NCBI GenBank assembly: GCA_002328835.1
Contig: DCWN01000044.1
Coordinates: forward strand, 62,001-126,000
Reading direction: 5' to 3'
Source of the DNA: Acidobacteria bacterium UBA2161
GTDB lineage: Bacteria; Acidobacteriota; Vicinamibacteria; Vicinamibacterales; UBA823
Length of the DNA stretch: 64,000 nt
Shown: in pieces, positions 60,963 through 64,000 of the stretch
How positions within the stretch are numbered: the first letter of the stretch is position 1
How the letters are laid out: every line of letters begins with the position of its first letter
The notes under the pieces: model-generated
Seen by the model: the letters and a program-made list of their open reading frames with translations, nothing else
The model's database searches: none
What the model was told of the DNA's origin: nothing
Translations under genes and position numbers: made by a program

Positions 60963-61414
60963 TGTTCGACCTGCGCGACCTCTATCAAGAGGTTATTCTC
61001 GATCACAACAAGCGCCCGCGGAACTTCGGTCAGCTGGCGCGACCCGACCGGCGCGCGGAGGGCTACAATCCGCTGTGCGGCGACCAGCTCACGCTTCAGA
61101 TCGAGCTCGACGGCGAGGTGATTCGCGATGTGGCGTTCGATGGAAGCGGCTGCGCGATCTCCAAGGCTTCGGCGTCGCTCATGACCGAAAGTGTCAAGGG
61201 CAAGACGCTCGACGAGGTTCGCACCCTGTTCGAGAAGTTTCAGGAGATGGTCACGGCGGACGCTGAGGTCGAGCCCGACACTGACGCGTTGGGCAAGCTG
61301 TCGGTCTTTGCCGGGGTCCGGGCCTACCCGGCCCGGGTCAAGTGCGCTGTCCTGGCCTGGCACACGCTGCGCTCGGCCGTCGAGGGTGCCGACGATGTCG
61401 CAACGACGGAGTAA
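60962..61414 (+). CDS. sufU: Zinc-dependent sulfur transferase SufU
   Basis: A 150-residue IscU-like protein with the cysteines in NPLCGDQL, GSGCAISKASASLM and VKCAVLAWH. The insert between the second and third cysteine blocks is the SufU signature, as in Gram-positive and Acidobacteriota-type SUF operons. It accepts persulfide from SufS. Overlaps both neighbours. Confidence 0.92.
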   Translation: MFDLRDLYQEVILDHNKRPRNFGQLARPDRRAEGYNPLCGDQLTLQIELDGEVIRDVAFDGSGCAISKASASLMTESVKGKTLDEVRTLFEKFQEMVTADAEVEPDTDALGKLSVFAGVRAYPARVKCAVLAWHTLRSAVEGADDVATTE

Positions 61415-61890
61415 TGATGGGCATTCTCAACCTGAACCCTGACCCGCCGCCACCGAAGGCGCGCACTCCCGCTGCCGGTGGGAACCCATCTCCGCAGACT
61501 GCAGGCGTCGGCGACGGACCGGGCGACGCGGCTTCTCCGGTCCCTGGCCAGCCGACCAAGCCGCTCGTGAGCGACCCGGTGGCGACACTCAAGTTCAAGC
61601 CCCGGGTCCTCGAGGTGCTCGCGACCGTGTTCGATCCGGAGATCCCGGTCAATATCTACGAGCTCGGATTGATCTACGACGTCGTGGTCGATGCCGACCA
61701 TGCCGTGCGCGTCATGATGACGCTGACCGCGCCGAACTGCCCGGCCGCGCAGATTCTTCCCGGTGAAGTCAAGACGAAGGTTGCGGCGGTCGAAGGCGTG
61801 ACCGACGCGAGCGTCGAGGTCGTGTGGGAGCCGGCCTGGACGCCAGAGCGGATGTCGGACGCCGCGAAGCTCCAGCTCGGAATGCTCTGA
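61414..61890 (+). CDS. sufT: SufT-like DUF59/MIP18-family Fe-S assembly protein
   Basis: A 158-residue protein. A ~50-residue Pro/Ala-rich disordered N terminus is followed by a DUF59 domain (LATVFDPEIPVNIYELGLIYDV, MTLTAPNCPAAQILP), including the reactive cysteine in NCPAA. SufT helps mature Fe-S proteins. The ATG overlaps the sufU stop (TAATG). The long N-terminal extension is unusual for the family. Confidence 0.85.
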   Translation: MMGILNLNPDPPPPKARTPAAGGNPSPQTAGVGDGPGDAASPVPGQPTKPLVSDPVATLKFKPRVLEVLATVFDPEIPVNIYELGLIYDVVVDADHAVRVMMTLTAPNCPAAQILPGEVKTKVAAVEGVTDASVEVVWEPAWTPERMSDAAKLQLGML

Positions 61891-61966
61891 CGTCGCGCGG
61901 GGCCTCCAAGCGGAGCGAGTGAGCCGTCCCGCGATGGGGCGGACCGCAGGATCGCCTTCCCTATCC

Positions 61967-62797
61967 CTACGCAACCACGCAGTTTCGGCCGCGCGTCTTG
62001 GCCTCGCCGACCGCGCGGTTCGCGGCGGCCACCAGTTCCAACTCTTCCCAGCTCGAATCGAGCGCCGGCGTCGTGCTGGCGACCGCCACGCTGACCGTCA
62101 CATTCTTGTGGGCGAGCGACCGCGGGTGCGGCAGTTCGAGTTCCTCGATCGCCGAGCGCAGCTTGTAGGCCACTCGGAACGCGCCTTGCTGATCCGTGCG
62201 CGCCAGGAGCACCGCGAATTCCTCGCCCCCGTAGCGCGCGACCAGGTCTCCGGGGCGGCCGATCAAGTCGGCCAGCTTGGCGCCGACGGTCGACAGGCAC
62301 TCGTCGCCCTTCTGGTGACCGAACTCCTCGTTGTACTCGGTGAAATGGTCGATATCGAGGATGACGACCGAGATCGGCGAGGCTTCGCGGAGCGCGCGCC
62401 GCCATTCACCGCGCAGCGAGTCCTGAAAATTCCCGTGGTTGGGCAGGCCGGTCACCGAGTCGCGCACGGCCAACTGCTTCAGCGACGTCTCGGCATCGGC
62501 GAGCGCGGCCTCCTCGCCTTCCAGCCGTTCCGTCAGCTCGCGGACGCGGGCGCTCAGGTCGACGACGAGGTCGCGTTGCCGCTGGACGGCCACCCACACG
62601 GCGAAGATCCCGCCGAGCGCCACGATCAGCGTCACGGCCGGCCGGTCGTACCAGGCGCGCGCCGGGCCGTCCCCATCGGTACCGTCGGTCGGCTGGAGGG
62701 CTGCGCTCGCCCGGCCGACGTACCCGAGCACCAACAGACCGGCCATCAGGGCCGTCCCGAGAGCGACTCGCCATCGCCGGGTTTCCAGCCTTCGCAT
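61967..62797 (-). CDS. Membrane-bound diguanylate cyclase (GGDEF)
   Basis: A 276-residue protein. Two membrane segments (about 10-33 and 54-70) flank a short periplasmic loop, then a coiled-coil (VVDLSARVRELTERLEGEEAALADAE) leads to a GGDEF domain with active-site RYGGEEFAVLL. The inhibitory I-site RPGD sits five residues before it, so the enzyme should make cyclic-di-GMP with product inhibition. No sensory domain is visible. Convergent with the suf operon. Confidence 0.88.
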   Translation of the reverse strand: MRRLETRRWRVALGTALMAGLLVLGYVGRASAALQPTDGTDGDGPARAWYDRPAVTLIVALGGIFAVWVAVQRQRDLVVDLSARVRELTERLEGEEAALADAETSLKQLAVRDSVTGLPNHGNFQDSLRGEWRRALREASPISVVILDIDHFTEYNEEFGHQKGDECLSTVGAKLADLIGRPGDLVARYGGEEFAVLLARTDQQGAFRVAYKLRSAIEELELPHPRSLAHKNVTVSVAVASTTPALDSSWEELELVAAANRAVGEAKTRGRNCVVA

Positions 62798-62909
62798 CGC
62801 CGCCTATTCTCACATACACGCCGGTGGAGACCAACGCCCCGTCCGATCCGCGTGCCGTCCGGGCCGACCACCGACGGGTGATACCCTCACGGAGACACGA
62901 CTCCAGCGG

Positions 62910-64000
62910 ATGCCCGCCCGACGCAGCCAGCCGACTCCGCCCGACGCCCCGCCCGCCCCGCCGCGCGCCGTGGGCCTTGGCGCCGTGCTGGTCCTGGCGG
63001 TGGGGCTGCTGTTCGGCCAGACCCTGAGCTACGAATTTGTCCGGTCGGACGACGTAGACCTCGTCGCCGGAAACCTGCCGTTTCTGTCCGAACTCTCCAA
63101 TGCGCCGCGGGTCTTCACGCGCAGTTACTTCGAGATCGAGGGTGAGCTGAGCAGCCTCGAGACCTACTACCGCCCACTGGTGGTGCTCTCGCTGATGCTC
63201 GACGCACAGGTCGGCGGCGGGGAGCCTGCCGTCTATCACCTGACCAATGTGGTGCTCCACGCGATCGTCGTCGTGCTGCTGTTCGGGTTCATGATGCGCC
63301 TCGGCGCGGGGCGCTGGGCGGCGTTCGTGGCGGCGCTGCTCTTCGCCGTGCATCCGCTGAACACCTCGACGGTCGCCTGGATCGCCGGGCGCAACGACTC
63401 GCTGCTGGCGGTGTTCGCCCTGGTGTCGCTGATCGGACTCGACGTCACGGTGCGAAGCCGATCGTCGTCGTGGGGGCCAGGACTTCACGTTGCGGCGTTC
63501 GTGCTGGCCCTGTTCACGAAGGAGACCGCGGTCGTGCTCCTGCCGGCCTACGCGATCCTCGTCTGGCTCTGGTACGAGCGGCCGACGATCTACCGAGAAG
63601 TCCGCTGGTTGCCCTGGAGCTACGCGGCTGCGGTCGTCGCGTGGGGGACGGTCCGTCAGCTGGCGCTGGCGGGCGGCGAAAGTGGCGCGACGGCGATCGC
63701 GACGGCAGTGGGCAACCTGCCCCAACTGCTCGCGTACGTGGGGAAGGTGGTCTTCCCGATCGATCTGCATGTGATGCCGTCGGTGGATGCGCGCGCGCTC
63801 GGCCTCGGCGTGCTCGGGCTGGGTGCCCTGGCCGCGACGTTCCGGCGGCTGCCGTGGCGCCGTTCGGCCGCCGTCCTGGCCTGGTTCATCCTCTTCCTGC
63901 TGCCGCCGCTGGTCGTGCCCGACCTGCCGGCGTACGAGCATCGCGTCTACGTGCCGCTGCTGGGTCTCGCGCTCGGACTGTCGCAGCTGCCGGGGCTCGC
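62910..64000 (+). CDS. Multi-span glycosyltransferase-like protein (TMTC/PMT-like), 3'-truncated by window edge
   Basis: About 363 residues are visible before the window ends. An N-terminal hydrophobic helix is followed by a loop (RSDDVDLVAGNLPF) and several membrane segments. YYRPLVVLSLMLD, YHLTNVVLHAIVVVLLFGF, FAVHPLNTSTVAWIAGRNDSLLAVFAL and FTKETAVVLLPAYAIL are typical of GT-C fold O-mannosyltransferase/TMTC-like proteins. In complete relatives a TPR region often follows. Acceptor and donor cannot be named. Confidence 0.7.
   Translation, partial: MPARRSQPTPPDAPPAPPRAVGLGAVLVLAVGLLFGQTLSYEFVRSDDVDLVAGNLPFLSELSNAPRVFTRSYFEIEGELSSLETYYRPLVVLSLMLDAQVGGGEPAVYHLTNVVLHAIVVVLLFGFMMRLGAGRWAAFVAALLFAVHPLNTSTVAWIAGRNDSLLAVFALVSLIGLDVTVRSRSSSWGPGLHVAAFVLALFTKETAVVLLPAYAILVWLWYERPTIYREVRWLPWSYAAAVVAWGTVRQLALAGGESGATAIATAVGNLPQLLAYVGKVVFPIDLHVMPSVDARALGLGVLGLGALAATFRRLPWRRSAAVLAWFILFLLPPLVVPDLPAYEHRVYVPLLGLALGLSQLPGL

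Overview
This is a high-GC, gene-dense stretch of a chromosome from a diderm (Gram-negative-type) bacterium. It encodes DsbD, an Omp85 outer-membrane barrel fused to a TamB-like protein, Tat-type signals and a large UPF0182 membrane protein. The mix of M1 and M16 exported peptidases, a 2-oxoacid dehydrogenase, a SUF operon with SufU and many small hypothetical genes would fit an Acidobacteriota-like (Vicinamibacteria-like) heterotroph. That placement is inference only; no rRNA or taxonomic marker is in the window. I found no phage, insertion sequence, CRISPR array, rRNA or tRNA.

Layout. 1-5.8 kb: partial dsbD, an M1-type exported peptidase, a SpoIIE-type phosphatase and a DUF5658 membrane protein. 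5.9-10.6 kb: aminotransferase, ACT protein and a catalytic/non-catalytic M16 peptidase pair. 10.6-14.1 kb: E1alpha, E1beta and E2 of a 2-oxoacid dehydrogenase. 14.3-18 kb: a small membrane protein, a Tat-exported threonine aldolase-like enzyme, peptidase T and a Phd/VapC-type toxin-antitoxin pair with its own palindromic promoter. 18.1-21.1 kb: a compact Rieske - cytochrome b - octaheme cytochrome c (HAO-family) operon. 21.3-27.1 kb: SDR, enoyl-CoA hydratase, acyl-CoA dehydrogenase, aryl-CoA-ligase-like enzyme and radical SAM/SPASM protein, resembling part of an aromatic-acid (aminobenzoate-type) CoA pathway. 27.1-31.8 kb: clpS-clpA running directly into a class V PLP enzyme and a bicupin. 31.9-40.4 kb: MBL hydrolase, two GNATs, amidohydrolase, UPF0182, zinc ribbon and glycerate kinase. 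40.6-44.1 kb: copper-type P1B ATPase and two small genes. 44.4-51.1 kb: one 2241-residue gene joining a TamB-like protein to a TamA/BamA-like POTRA-barrel protein. 51.3-55.8 kb: PilZ protein, cyclase-family hydrolase, VTT membrane protein, a 42-residue single-span peptide and a sodium:solute symporter. 56-61.9 kb: sufBCDSU plus a SufT-like gene behind a clear promoter/operator. 62-64 kb: a diguanylate cyclase and a partial multi-span glycosyltransferase.

The most interesting items are: (1) the TamB-Omp85 fusion, which would span the envelope as one chain; (2) the Rieske/cytochrome b/octaheme operon, a possible alternative quinone-linked complex; (3) two families of dispersed structured repeats, one with three full copies and one partial copy, two of them directly abutting start codons; (4) a ~162-bp imperfect palindrome in front of the copper ATPase; (5) several clean operator-like palindromes, including one at the suf promoter and one at the toxin-antitoxin promoter.
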